Source: Nostoc desertorum CM1-VF14
GTDB lineage: Bacteria; Cyanobacteriota; Cyanobacteriia; Cyanobacteriales; Nostocaceae
DNA length: 64,000 bases
NCBI GenBank assembly: GCA_019359245.1
Contig: JAHHHR010000002.1
Location: forward strand, 62,001-126,000
Direction of reading: 5' to 3'
Position numbers and translations under genes: made by a program. This document shows, piece by piece, positions 34,524 through 43,404 of the stretch. The notes beneath the pieces are model-generated. The model was not told where the DNA came from, did not search any database, and was given only the letters and a program-made list of their open reading frames with translations. Each line of letters begins with the position of its first letter. The stretch's first letter is position 1.

Positions 34524-37415
34524 TTAGAGCCAATTGCCTACTAAAACATAAGGTGCCCAGAAATATGGAGCTTTTTCGTTAGCAAAAACTGCTAATTGGG
34601 CACGCTGGAGTGCCTCGGCTTTATTCACCCCAGCTTTTAGCTGTCGATAGAACTCACTCATCACATCGGTGGTAGAACGATCATCTATTGACCACAATGT
34701 TGCTAGTGTACTGCGTACCCCCGCCCGCATAGCTATCCCAGCTAATCCTAAAGCTGCTCGTTTATCTCCCTCAGCAGTTTGACAAGCACTGAGGACAAGT
34801 AATTCAATGTAGTTAGACTTGTTTTTGTCGCTAACTCGCAGTAGATTATCAAATTCTTTAACCTTAATCAGTTTATCCCAGGTGAGAATAAAGGTGTTTT
34901 CAGCATCAGAACTAAATTCACCGTGAGTTGCTAGGTGAACCACAGAGAAGGGAACTGTTTGCAACTTGTTTTGCAGGTTAGTTTGGGTAAACTGTTGATT
35001 TAACAGTTCTTCACTCTTGGATACCTCAGATTTGATTTCTTTTAATTCTCGTGGGACATTTTGCAATTCGGGAAATTCTCTGCCTTCGACTGGGCGTTTT
35101 TCACTGACTCCAGCAGTTAAAGCATTTAGCTGTACCTGTCGCAAAGGTTTGGGATCAAGGAGTTGTAAACCCGGCGTCAAGGCGATCGCATATTTCTCTA
35201 CCAGATATTTCTCCTGCTGTTTGTCATATAAAACCGCCATCGGAATATTTCGCAACTCACCATCTAGTACAAACACTAAGGTTTCTATTCCATTTTTGGT
35301 TAACTCTGCTTGTGCAGGTCGAATTAACCAGTCATATATTTGTTGGGACTGCTGCTTAACTCGAAGAGTCGCAGTGACATTTAGTAAGTTTTTCCTTAGT
35401 TCTGCTATTGTGTTTTCTATATCAGCTTGAGCTATTACAGTCTTGTAGTGGCGCAAGTCTTGATTAGGCAACTTGAGGATAATATCTAAGCGATCTGGCA
35501 AAATAATCGGATAGATCACTGCTGCTCGTTGGTCTTGTTTGTCAACGACTGGATCAAGTTCCTGCCTAGGATTTAAACAAGCTGACCGAAAGAAGTTATC
35601 CAATTCTGCTAATTGCAGAGATTCAATCACATCACGAGCAAGCTTTAGATTGTCTTGATTGATACTCTCTTGGGGCGATCGCGATAGCGTTAGCGATAGC
35701 GAAGCGTTAGCGAGTCTTCGAGCGTCAGCGTTAGCGAGTCCTTTTTCAAGGGGAGATGCCAAGGGCGAACGAGCGTTAGCGGTAGCGACGTTAGAAGCGT
35801 CTTCAAAAGAAGCGATACTCCCTGAACTTCGTTCCGCTTCTCTAGCAGAGACTGCGCCAACACGAACGTCAGAACGCAACAGCAATTCAACTAACTCTCG
35901 ATACACTGGTTCAACATTTTCCCTGAAGGAAAACTGAACGTCTGGATTGATGGCTACTAAATCACTACGTAGAGTTTGAAGAGTCTTGTAGGCAAAATTA
36001 TAGGATTTGATTGCGCCTTTAATATCTCCCTTTTTTTTCAGTATGCGTCCTAGTTGCCATTCCCATTGATAAGCAATATCCGATGCATCAATACTTTGTG
36101 CTATGAATAAAGCTTTCTCGGTGAGGTCTTGAGCATCAGAGAACTGTCCGGTTTTTTCATACAACTCACCAAGACTACCTTGAGCATAAGATTCTGCTCG
36201 TTGATCTTGTAAGCTTTGCGCCTGCTCGATAGCGGTGGACAATTGCTGGGCAATGTTCAGCCACGAAGGGGTATCTATGCTAGTTTTTTCTTTTAATTTT
36301 GTAAGAGTTTGGGCAAACTTGATCCGAGTATATACTGAGGTTCGGCTGGGTGGCAAGCTGCTAATTTCTGACTGAATTTGGGACGACAACGCTAATGTAT
36401 CTTTATCTTGCTTTTTTTCTAAAAGTAGATTAAGTAAATTTAGGTGAGCCTGGATGCGTGTAATTGAGGTGACAGATGTAGCAGCAGCCTGCTGGTAGTA
36501 TTTTAAAGCTGCTTCAATATCTTCTTGGGCGCGGGCTGTATTGCCTAAACTAAGTTGAGCCTCAGCGATCGCTTTTGGAGATTGCACTCGCTTTGCCACT
36601 TCTAAACTTTTCCCCAATACCAAGCGTGATACGTTTAAATCTCCCACAACTCGGCGAATGTTGCCAAGACTACGCAATCCTGTAGCTACTAGAAGTGAGT
36701 CTGGAAGGCTTGTAAGGGTTTGCTGTACTTCGTTTAAAACTTTGTTAGCCTGAAGATAAAGCCCTAAAGCTTGCAATGCTTGTGCAGAGTTAATGCGGTT
36801 ACGAGTTAATTTAGACCTGTCCCCTATTTTCTGATAAATATCAGCAGCTTTTTGCCAAGTAGTTAAAGCCGCTTCTGCTTGTCCTTGTGCCAGTTGTAAC
36901 TGCCCTTGCATATCTAGGGCTTGTGCGAGAATTTGCGATTGGTTACCAGAAGTGACCGTCTTTCCCCTTGGGTGTAATAACTTTAAACTTTGGGCGATCG
37001 CTTTCTCAGCTTCAGCCCACAAGCCAAGTTGCTGATAAGCTAAACAGAGATTACTCAGTGTCATCGCTTCCTTTAATTCATCCCTAGAGGCTGTGAACGC
37101 AGCAGCAGCCTGTTGCAAAACTTTGACCGCTTCAGTAAACTGTCCCGTTTCATATAATGTTTTTCCCTGCTCCACTAAACTTTCTGCTTGGGATGCTTGG
37201 CTTTTAACAGTGAGTAGGGAGTAGGGACTAGGGGATTCAGCATTCACCAATTCCCTGTTTTCTGCATTTCCTTGTTTTCCCCACTTCTCTTGCTCGAACA
37301 AACTTTGCATGGCAGAGTAGACAACAGGAGGTTTTGCCAAAACAGGGGATAAGGCTATGCATAGAAACGCAGTCAACAGCGCTAGTAGTAAATGATTTAG
37401 CCGTTTCATACGCAA
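34524..37415 (-). CDS. TPR-CHAT domain protein (caspase-like)
   Basis: 963 residues. N-terminal signal-like segment (LLLALLTAFLCIALSPVLA). TPR repeats run from about 75 to 480 (LSNLCLAYQQLGLWAEAEKA, GSLGELYEKTGQFSDAQDL). A CHAT protease domain occupies about 640-963. The catalytic pair is visible: His831 in VVHLATHGEFSSD and Cys878 in LLVLSACQTAEGD. Known CHAT proteases cut partner proteins when their sensor domain is triggered; in cyanobacteria TPR-CHAT genes are often beside haemagglutinin-type exoproteins, as here. The segment about 515-580 is a repeat-derived insertion (35676-35868). The signal-like N-terminus would place it outside the cytoplasm. Substrate unknown. Confidence 0.9.
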   Translation of the reverse strand: MRMKRLNHLLLALLTAFLCIALSPVLAKPPVVYSAMQSLFEQEKWGKQGNAENRELVNAESPSPYSLLTVKSQASQAESLVEQGKTLYETGQFTEAVKVLQQAAAAFTASRDELKEAMTLSNLCLAYQQLGLWAEAEKAIAQSLKLLHPRGKTVTSGNQSQILAQALDMQGQLQLAQGQAEAALTTWQKAADIYQKIGDRSKLTRNRINSAQALQALGLYLQANKVLNEVQQTLTSLPDSLLVATGLRSLGNIRRVVGDLNVSRLVLGKSLEVAKRVQSPKAIAEAQLSLGNTARAQEDIEAALKYYQQAAATSVTSITRIQAHLNLLNLLLEKKQDKDTLALSSQIQSEISSLPPSRTSVYTRIKFAQTLTKLKEKTSIDTPSWLNIAQQLSTAIEQAQSLQDQRAESYAQGSLGELYEKTGQFSDAQDLTEKALFIAQSIDASDIAYQWEWQLGRILKKKGDIKGAIKSYNFAYKTLQTLRSDLVAINPDVQFSFRENVEPVYRELVELLLRSDVRVGAVSAREAERSSGSIASFEDASNVATANARSPLASPLEKGLANADARRLANASLSLTLSRSPQESINQDNLKLARDVIESLQLAELDNFFRSACLNPRQELDPVVDKQDQRAAVIYPIILPDRLDIILKLPNQDLRHYKTVIAQADIENTIAELRKNLLNVTATLRVKQQSQQIYDWLIRPAQAELTKNGIETLVFVLDGELRNIPMAVLYDKQQEKYLVEKYAIALTPGLQLLDPKPLRQVQLNALTAGVSEKRPVEGREFPELQNVPRELKEIKSEVSKSEELLNQQFTQTNLQNKLQTVPFSVVHLATHGEFSSDAENTFILTWDKLIKVKEFDNLLRVSDKNKSNYIELLVLSACQTAEGDKRAALGLAGIAMRAGVRSTLATLWSIDDRSTTDVMSEFYRQLKAGVNKAEALQRAQLAVFANEKAPYFWAPYVLVGNWL
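35676..35868. repeat. GC-rich repeat cluster inserted in frame in the CHAT gene
   Basis: Several copies of AGCGTTAGCGA and a CTCTAGCAGAGAC palindrome, words typical of intergenic repeats, code for an Ala/Ser/Arg-rich stretch (SNVATANARSPLASPLEKG) between ELLLRSD and QDNLKLARDVIE. Confidence 0.75.
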
Positions 37416-37690
37416 TTATTAAAGTAGTTTTTTTAGTTTTTATTTTAAGTAGAGACTTTTAGAATAATGGGATAAGTTCACAAGATTTACGCAAAACTAA
37501 AACTACACGCTGTAGAGGCAATTGCTTTCTCAAAATGTCATTTGATTTATTCATTTTGGTGTTTTCCGCAAGTGTAAAATCAGTTTCACTTCGTACGCTG
37601 CGGTATCTTGCTACAATCCAAGCGTATTGACTTATATACAGCAAGGCTTTTAGCAAATAAATTAACCCTCTCCCTATTCTCCCCTTTTAA
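37416..37690. other. Intergenic region upstream of the CHAT gene
   Basis: No gene seen. Contains the CHAT promoter side and dispersed-repeat words (GATTTACGCAAAACTAAAAC). Confidence 0.4.
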
Positions 37691-37852
37691 GCTACGGTGT
37701 ACACACAAGTCTTCTAGAGTTGCCCCACAGCCTTTTTATCCCCTCAACCCCCCTTTTTAAGGGGGGCAAAAACCTCTCAAAGTCCTCCAATTTATCGAAG
37801 GATTTAGGAGGATCTACTTTGGTTTTGTACAGGGATGTGTGTACACCGTAGC
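37691..37852. mobile_element. MITE with perfect 17-bp terminal inverted repeats
   Basis: GCTACGGTGTACACACA (37691-37707) and its exact complement (37836-37852) bound 162 bp. CCTTTTA occurs just outside the left end and at the right end (37683-37689, 37852-37858), a possible target duplication. The interior has an AACCCCCCTTTTT / AAGGGGGG palindrome. No transposase, so non-autonomous. One end is repeated near 25507. Confidence 0.75.
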
Positions 37853-37944
37853 CTTTTAGGAGGGAATAACTCAAGGTAAGTACTAGTACAACGGCGGAAA
37901 TAAACAACCCATTCAAAATCAACTAAATGCTTACACTGTAATCA

Positions 37945-37983
37945 TTTTGACTTTTGACTTTTGACTTCCGCCTTGCGGTACTA
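37945..37983 (-). repeat. CCGCAAGGCGG/CAAAAGT repeat at the DUF4912 gene stop codon
   Basis: Second copy of the fbp-end repeat. Its CTA (37981-37983) is the TAG stop of the gene at 37981-41757. Confidence 0.75.
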
Positions 37984-40900
37984 GCTTTCTGAAGTTTCCT
38001 GAGAGAACTTCTTATGGATAGTTTTAGTGGATTCCCCATCAGCAGCTACCGTTATGAGATAGTCCATTAAACCATCTGAAAAGGGAAGGCGTAGGTGGAA
38101 AGTACCATCGGGTTTGATTTTGACGGCATGGCCACTAATGTTTACGCTTGTATTTGGTTGGGTTGCTCCGTGAATAATCAACTCAGCATCTGCCACAAAC
38201 CAAAAATCTTCGTGGGAACGACTGAAAACCCGAACATTAGGTGAACGGGCTATGAGTAACCAAGGTAGTTTACCGCCGTAGGCATCGCTATCAGCGATAT
38301 AGCCAATTTCAACCATGTAGTCGCGATCGCTGACGGGAATGGCCACAAAGCGATCGCGTGCTACCTCTTCACATTCATACTGCTGTACAAGCTGGGGACT
38401 TTGATAATTCAAGTCTATTCCAGTGACATCATACAACCGCACTACTAATTGAGAGCCGCCCTGTTGGCGCAGTGCTTCTTTCTGAGCCTTGGAAATGTAC
38501 CAAGAAACATAAGCCCACTTAGGAGTGCGAGCGGTGATCTGTATTTTGCTTTCTTCTTCACTGATCTCTTCTTCTACATTTAGCAAACCCATAGTTGTTT
38601 GGCTTGCTAAGGCGACATTTTCAACGGTGGAATCTGGAAGAACTGGACTGAAGACATGAGCGATCGCTGAACGGGCGATGAACAACCAGCGATTACCATC
38701 AGCAACATAGCCAATTTCAGCTATATAAGCGCGATCGCTGATGGGAATTTCCACAAAGCGATCGTGTGCTGTCTCGTCACATTCATACTGCTGGACAAGC
38801 TGGGGACTTTGATAACTCAAGTCTATTCCAGTGACATCATACAACCGCACTACCAATTGAGAGCCGCCCTGTTGGCGCAGTGCTGCTTTCTTGGTTTCGG
38901 AAATTTCCCAAGAGACATCAGCCCATTGAGAAGTGTGAGGTGTGAGGACAATACTGCTTTCTTCTTCACTGATCTCTTCTTCTACATCCCAGTCAATATC
39001 TGTTTCACCAGCAATCGGCATATCATCAACTATGCGATCTGCAAAAAATGCACTGAAGACACGAATAATTGCTGAACGGGCGATGAATAACCAGCGTTGT
39101 TTACCGCCGTAGGCATCGCCATCAGCGACATAGCCAATTTCAGCTATGTAATTGCGATCGCTGATGGGAATTTCTACAAAGCGATCGTGTGCTGTCTCGT
39201 CACATTCATACTGCTGGACAAGCTGGGGACTTTGATAACTCAAGTCTATTCCGGTGACATCATACAGCCGCACTACCAATTGAGAGCCGCCCTGTTGGCG
39301 TAGCGCTGCTTTCTTGGCTTCGGAAATCTCCCAAGAGACATGAGCCGATGTAGAAGTATGTGGTGTGAAGACAATACTGCTCTCTTCTTCTACATCTACT
39401 AAGTCAATAGCTGTTTCGGCCGTAATGGGTACATTGTCAACCGCAGTATCAGTTTGTTCTTTGGCATCTGATGCAGAAATAGTAGCCCAGCCTGCAATCC
39501 CTGCGCCTGCTGCTACAGTGGCAAAATCTGTGGAGTCAATAGCTGTTTCGTCCGCAATGGCTATATTGTCAACTGTAGTATCGGTTTGTTCTTCGGCATC
39601 TGATGCAGAAATAGTAGCCCAGGTTCCAATCCCTGTACCTGCTGCTAAAGCAGCGGCAAAATCTGTAGAGTCAGTTTCGGCAATACTTTCCTCAACAGTA
39701 GGCTCTGCTTGAGATTCTTCTTCTGGCAAATTTACTGTGGGTTCAGCTGCGTCCGCTACCACATTCAATACATCTTCTGGCAATTCTGGGAAATCCGGCG
39801 CTGAGGATGTTTGTGCAGCCGGGGGTTCTACATCGGCTGCCACTTCGTCAGACTCTGGTAAGGTTACTTCATCTACTGAGTCTACATCTTCAGTTGAGGT
39901 AATACTCTCTAGCCAGTTCAATTCTGCCTGAAGTTCATCATCTATCTGATCTTCACTAACTTCTGTATCCCAATATCCAAATTTAGATGTTATTTCTGTT
40001 ACATCTGGTAATTCCGTGAGTGGGGTTTTCTCCTCAGATAAAGGCAGTTCCACATCAGATGCCTCTTCTGGAATATTAGCCAGGTGAGGATATGAAGTAT
40101 TGACTACAGCTGCTGGGGCTTCTATGTCCCATGCAATTTCATCAGAATCAGACTCAGGATTGTTCGTTTCCGTATAATTGTTTAGCTCAACTGTCTCATC
40201 AATGGCATCTGTTTCTGTTTCTTTGTTGGTAAAAGCAGACCAGCTAGCCGCCCCGATGCCGGTTGCCAGAGCTGCACCATTGGTTAAAGCTGCGGCTCCC
40301 AATTTGTTATTTTCTGAGCCATTAGCTACACCTGATGTTGTGCCTTGATAGGAGTTAGAAGTACCATTAGTTCCCTCTTGTACTAAATTTGATGTCCCTT
40401 GAGTAGCATTTTCCGTCAGGTCAGATTGTGTTTGAGCATAGATGTTGAAAGGAGTGCGCTCAGGACTTTCTGGCTCTTGGAACTGCTGCACTGGCTGCTC
40501 CTCATGCATTGCTCCGTTAATGGAGGGATCTGTGCTGGCGTTGAGCGCCGCCATTTTTCCATCTTCTGTATTGGGTGGATGAGGATCTGATTCTGGTAAA
40601 TTGTCTGTTTTCTCTGTGGGCGATAGGCGTTTTCCCCAAATCCACCATCCAAACGATCCAACTACAGTTACAAAAAACAAAGGTAGGAGCAACCAAAATG
40701 GTGCTTCTCTATTTACAATTGGACTGGTTTGTGCAGTAGCAGGAGCCACAAATGGCTGTTCGCCAAATGCAGAAGTAGTTGCACCAGGGGAAGGCGTAGC
40801 ATCAGGTGTCGTCTGGACATCAGGGGAAGCTGTAACAGCAGGTTGTAATACGCTAGTTGCGATCGCCTCAGCTTCAGCCGTTCTACCTTGTTCTATAGCT

Positions 40901-41757
40901 TGCTGTCCTGAAGTTACAAGGGTAAAGCCGAGAAAATCTACTGTGCTTAAACTCGGATTTTTTTTGTAAGCGTAAACTAAAGGTTGCGAGAAGGGATATT
41001 TCTCATCATCTGGTAAGGCTTGATGTAATTGCAGAACTCGCACACCTTGCAACTTCGACACCTGATTAGCCAAGACATAGCTAATACCATCTTTGCCTAG
41101 TTGTTTGATGATTTCTGCGGTATTTTGCTCACTCAGTTGAGTAGCATTGGCCCCTGTAGCAAATTCGGCATTCTTGAAGGCTGGATAAGTACGAAAAGTA
41201 TTGCGAGTCTCACTCGTGTTAGGGTGATCGATAAACCGAATCTTCTTTGAAGGCCCTCCCAGTTGTGACCAATTTGTAATTTGTCCTCGAAAAATGCGGG
41301 CGAATTGCCTACTGGTTAAGCTTTGCTTGAAAGGATTATCAGCACCAACCACGATCGCAATCTTCTCACGGTAAAAGCGAACTTGCTCTAGTCCTTGGGC
41401 TTTTTCTTCTGGTGTTAATCCACGCCCCATTGCTACTATGTCAATTTTGCCATCTAGCAAGTTTTTCAGTGCTGTATCAGTGCCGTTAGTAGCAATTTCA
41501 ACCTTTTTGTCAGAAAACTGTTTTTCAAAACTTTCTTTCAAGCTTTGGTTAATTGCGCCCAAGCTACTTGAACCATCAATCCTTACTGTCGTTTCATTTT
41601 GCAATGTTTGCGACAGTGTAAAAGCAGGAGAATCAGGTTTAGATTGTGCCAGCATCGGTTCTGACATCAGTAGATTTGCTGCCATAGGGGTTGTAGCTAA
41701 GGCAAGCCATAATACCAGTCTAACTATCGAAATATCTTTTTTTTCTTGTTGCCACAT
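37981..41757 (-). CDS. Substrate-binding domain / acidic linker / triple DUF4912 protein
   Basis: 1258 residues. Signal peptide (WLALATTPMAANLL, cleavage near LAQ). A PstS-like periplasmic binding domain spans about 55-300 (VRIDGSSSLGAINQSL, DGKIDIVAMGRGL, FARIFRGQITNWSQLGG). One membrane helix is near 352-375 (WLLLPLFFVTVVGSFGWWIWG). A long acidic, low-complexity segment follows, with repeated Gly/Ala pieces (ATISASDAEEQTD). Three DUF4912 domains sit at the C-terminus (about 39385-39055, 38961-38648, 38553-38221), each with VSWxISxxKKxALRQQGGSQ and VVRLYDVTGIDL. A last beta domain includes VNISGHAVKIKPDGTFHLRL. The first two DUF4912 copies are nearly identical in DNA. The order predicts an outside binding domain and an inside DUF4912 array, or the reverse. 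Function unknown; phosphate sensing is a guess from the PstS part. Confidence 0.85.
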   Translation of the reverse strand: MWQQEKKDISIVRLVLWLALATTPMAANLLMSEPMLAQSKPDSPAFTLSQTLQNETTVRIDGSSSLGAINQSLKESFEKQFSDKKVEIATNGTDTALKNLLDGKIDIVAMGRGLTPEEKAQGLEQVRFYREKIAIVVGADNPFKQSLTSRQFARIFRGQITNWSQLGGPSKKIRFIDHPNTSETRNTFRTYPAFKNAEFATGANATQLSEQNTAEIIKQLGKDGISYVLANQVSKLQGVRVLQLHQALPDDEKYPFSQPLVYAYKKNPSLSTVDFLGFTLVTSGQQAIEQGRTAEAEAIATSVLQPAVTASPDVQTTPDATPSPGATTSAFGEQPFVAPATAQTSPIVNREAPFWLLLPLFFVTVVGSFGWWIWGKRLSPTEKTDNLPESDPHPPNTEDGKMAALNASTDPSINGAMHEEQPVQQFQEPESPERTPFNIYAQTQSDLTENATQGTSNLVQEGTNGTSNSYQGTTSGVANGSENNKLGAAALTNGAALATGIGAASWSAFTNKETETDAIDETVELNNYTETNNPESDSDEIAWDIEAPAAVVNTSYPHLANIPEEASDVELPLSEEKTPLTELPDVTEITSKFGYWDTEVSEDQIDDELQAELNWLESITSTEDVDSVDEVTLPESDEVAADVEPPAAQTSSAPDFPELPEDVLNVVADAAEPTVNLPEEESQAEPTVEESIAETDSTDFAAALAAGTGIGTWATISASDAEEQTDTTVDNIAIADETAIDSTDFATVAAGAGIAGWATISASDAKEQTDTAVDNVPITAETAIDLVDVEEESSIVFTPHTSTSAHVSWEISEAKKAALRQQGGSQLVVRLYDVTGIDLSYQSPQLVQQYECDETAHDRFVEIPISDRNYIAEIGYVADGDAYGGKQRWLFIARSAIIRVFSAFFADRIVDDMPIAGETDIDWDVEEEISEEESSIVLTPHTSQWADVSWEISETKKAALRQQGGSQLVVRLYDVTGIDLSYQSPQLVQQYECDETAHDRFVEIPISDRAYIAEIGYVADGNRWLFIARSAIAHVFSPVLPDSTVENVALASQTTMGLLNVEEEISEEESKIQITARTPKWAYVSWYISKAQKEALRQQGGSQLVVRLYDVTGIDLNYQSPQLVQQYECEEVARDRFVAIPVSDRDYMVEIGYIADSDAYGGKLPWLLIARSPNVRVFSRSHEDFWFVADAELIIHGATQPNTSVNISGHAVKIKPDGTFHLRLPFSDGLMDYLITVAADGESTKTIHKKFSQETSES
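38648..39385 (-). repeat. Duplicated DUF4912 coding unit
   Basis: About 200 bp are nearly identical between 38730-38935 and 39150-39350 (ACATTCATACTGCTGGACAA, GCCGCCCTGTTGGCG). The third unit (38221-38553) is more diverged. Confidence 0.85.
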
Positions 41758-42135
41758 AAGCCCCTTATTAAAGTAAAAAATAGAAAGCCTGCCAATCCTA
41801 AATCGCGATCTTTTTAAGGATTATGGAGGAGACGCGCTAATTATACATCTGAGTTATCTTTACTTCTAAGTTCCTTCAACGCACTTGTATCGAACTATAC
41901 CTTGTATTAGCTTGTATAGCATGATAATTTATACTCTGATTGCTAGAGTCTGTTTACTATAAAATGTTCTAATTTATATTGCAACTTATACCAAGTTTGT
42001 AGCTTATGGCCACAATTATGAATTATTGAATTACTAAAACTGGTAAAGTGCAGTAAATTCAATATTATTTAACAATATTATTTTCAGTAGTGTTGAGTAC
42101 TGAGTGTCCTGTTGTGTTAAGTAAGTCCTAATTTT
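41758..42135. other. Intergenic region
   Basis: 378 bp, AT-rich, upstream of the DUF4912 gene and downstream of coaR. No gene or clear signal seen apart from a GTGTTAAGTAAGTCCTAA word that resembles the end of the 12.4-kb element. Confidence 0.4.
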
Positions 42136-43266
42136 TCAGCATTCATCAGAATCTACTACATTTTCGAGATAACAATGACAATCTGGCTTATCAATCAGTG
42201 ACTCCACCAAGGCATTTAAGGCAGTAGCAGCTAAAGCGCCACCTCCCAAAGTCCCTGCGACTGTAATAAAAGGTATCTCTTGTTGCATCAGTTGTCGCTT
42301 GGCTGCGGGAGCATGGCTAAAGCCAATGGGCATTCCGATTACTAATGCAGGCTGAATTTTCTGGTTAGCAATGGCTTCACAAACTTCTACAAGTACTGAG
42401 GGAGCATAACCAACTACCAGCACACAACCCTTGCTTACTTGCAGCAATTTTTCTCGCCATTCTCGATGTTGCCAAAAAGCAACTTCTGCCTCTGTGGCAG
42501 TGGTAATATGGGGATTATCGATCAAGGTTGCAATGTGGCATCCCAAGTGAAGTAATCGGGTTTGATCTAAAGCAGCAGCAACCGTTTGGGTATCGACAAC
42601 AATTTGACAACCAGAAGATAAAGCTTCTCGACTAGCTGCGATCGCACCTCGGCTCAACTTGATAAAGGAAACCAAACTGACATCGCCACAAGCCAAAACC
42701 AATTGAGAAATTAAGTGTTGTTCAATTTCCGAACGGTGAGACAAATCAGGTAGTAAGCGTTGTAACGATTCTGAAAAAGCTTCCGAGTGGGTATGAATTT
42801 TGGCATCCAAGCCACTCCACAGATTTTCCAATCCCCCCAATCCAGCTTGAGTTTCGACATCGAGTAACTTAAGTTGTGCTAAAACTTCCGCCTGCATAAT
42901 TTGACAATGGCGATCGCGCCCCAATAATCCTTCTAATGCTGATGCCGTTTGTCGCAGTTGAGAAATTTGTTGCATCACTGCGCGATATTGCTGCTGGAGT
43001 TGTCCCATGAGATTAACAGTTGTGTCGGCTTCTGGTTCCACCTCTAAAATATTGCGGATATGGTTTAGCTGAAACCCTTGCTGCTTGAGTGCTACAATCC
43101 GTTGCAACCTGAGAACATCTTTTTTAGTGTAGAGACGGTAATTGCTGTGCGATCGCACTGGTTGCGGTAACAGTCCTAATTGATGGTAATGGCGCACCAT
43201 GCGCGGAGTTAAACCGCCTCCTACTGCATCGGTAAGTTCTTTAATAGTTAAGCAACCAGCATTCAT
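42136..43266 (-). CDS. coaR: Cobalt-responsive MerR regulator CoaR (MerR-CbiC fusion)
   Basis: 376 residues. The N-terminal MerR helix-turn-helix (LTIKELTDAVGGGLTPRMVR, HYHQLGLLPQPVRSHSNYRLY) is followed by a coiled coil to about 115. The C-terminal 210 residues are a precorrin-8X methylmutase (CbiC/CobH)-like domain with GCQIVVDTQTVAAALD, VLVVGYAPSVLVEV and GMPIGFSHAPAAK. The protein ends DCHCYLENVVDSDEC; a Cys-His-Cys tail is known to be needed for cobalt sensing in Synechocystis CoaR. CoaR activates coaT when cobalt is in excess. Here coaT is 1.5 kb away with an AAA ATPase gene between. Good ribosome site GGAG, which overlaps the stop of a coding remnant. Confidence 0.93.
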   Translation of the reverse strand: MNAGCLTIKELTDAVGGGLTPRMVRHYHQLGLLPQPVRSHSNYRLYTKKDVLRLQRIVALKQQGFQLNHIRNILEVEPEADTTVNLMGQLQQQYRAVMQQISQLRQTASALEGLLGRDRHCQIMQAEVLAQLKLLDVETQAGLGGLENLWSGLDAKIHTHSEAFSESLQRLLPDLSHRSEIEQHLISQLVLACGDVSLVSFIKLSRGAIAASREALSSGCQIVVDTQTVAAALDQTRLLHLGCHIATLIDNPHITTATEAEVAFWQHREWREKLLQVSKGCVLVVGYAPSVLVEVCEAIANQKIQPALVIGMPIGFSHAPAAKRQLMQQEIPFITVAGTLGGGALAATALNALVESLIDKPDCHCYLENVVDSDEC

Positions 43267-43269
43267 GAT

Positions 43270-43398
43270 TCACTCCAGCAACGGTAAAATTCTTTGTAAT
43301 TCTCCACAAGCCGCCTGGAGAGATGGCGGTGCATTTTCACCCAAACTTTGGTAACACTGATTTACCAAGTTTTCTACATAGGGTTTACAATCTGTACT
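43270..43398 (-). pseudogene. 42-codon coding remnant upstream of coaR
   Basis: Open frame without a start, bounded by a TAG (43399-43401) and ending in a TGA whose GGAG-TGA overlaps the coaR ribosome site. It reads STDCKPYVENLVNQCYQSLG then ENAPPSLQAACGELQRILPLLE, protein-like in composition. It is in the same frame as both the AAA ATPase (two stops intervene) and coaR. Family not recognised. Confidence 0.5.
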
Positions 43399-43404
43399 CT
43401 ACGC

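Noticed and set aside
37692..37922. 76-codon minus-strand frame
   Set aside because: It lies mostly inside the MITE and reads through its terminal repeats.
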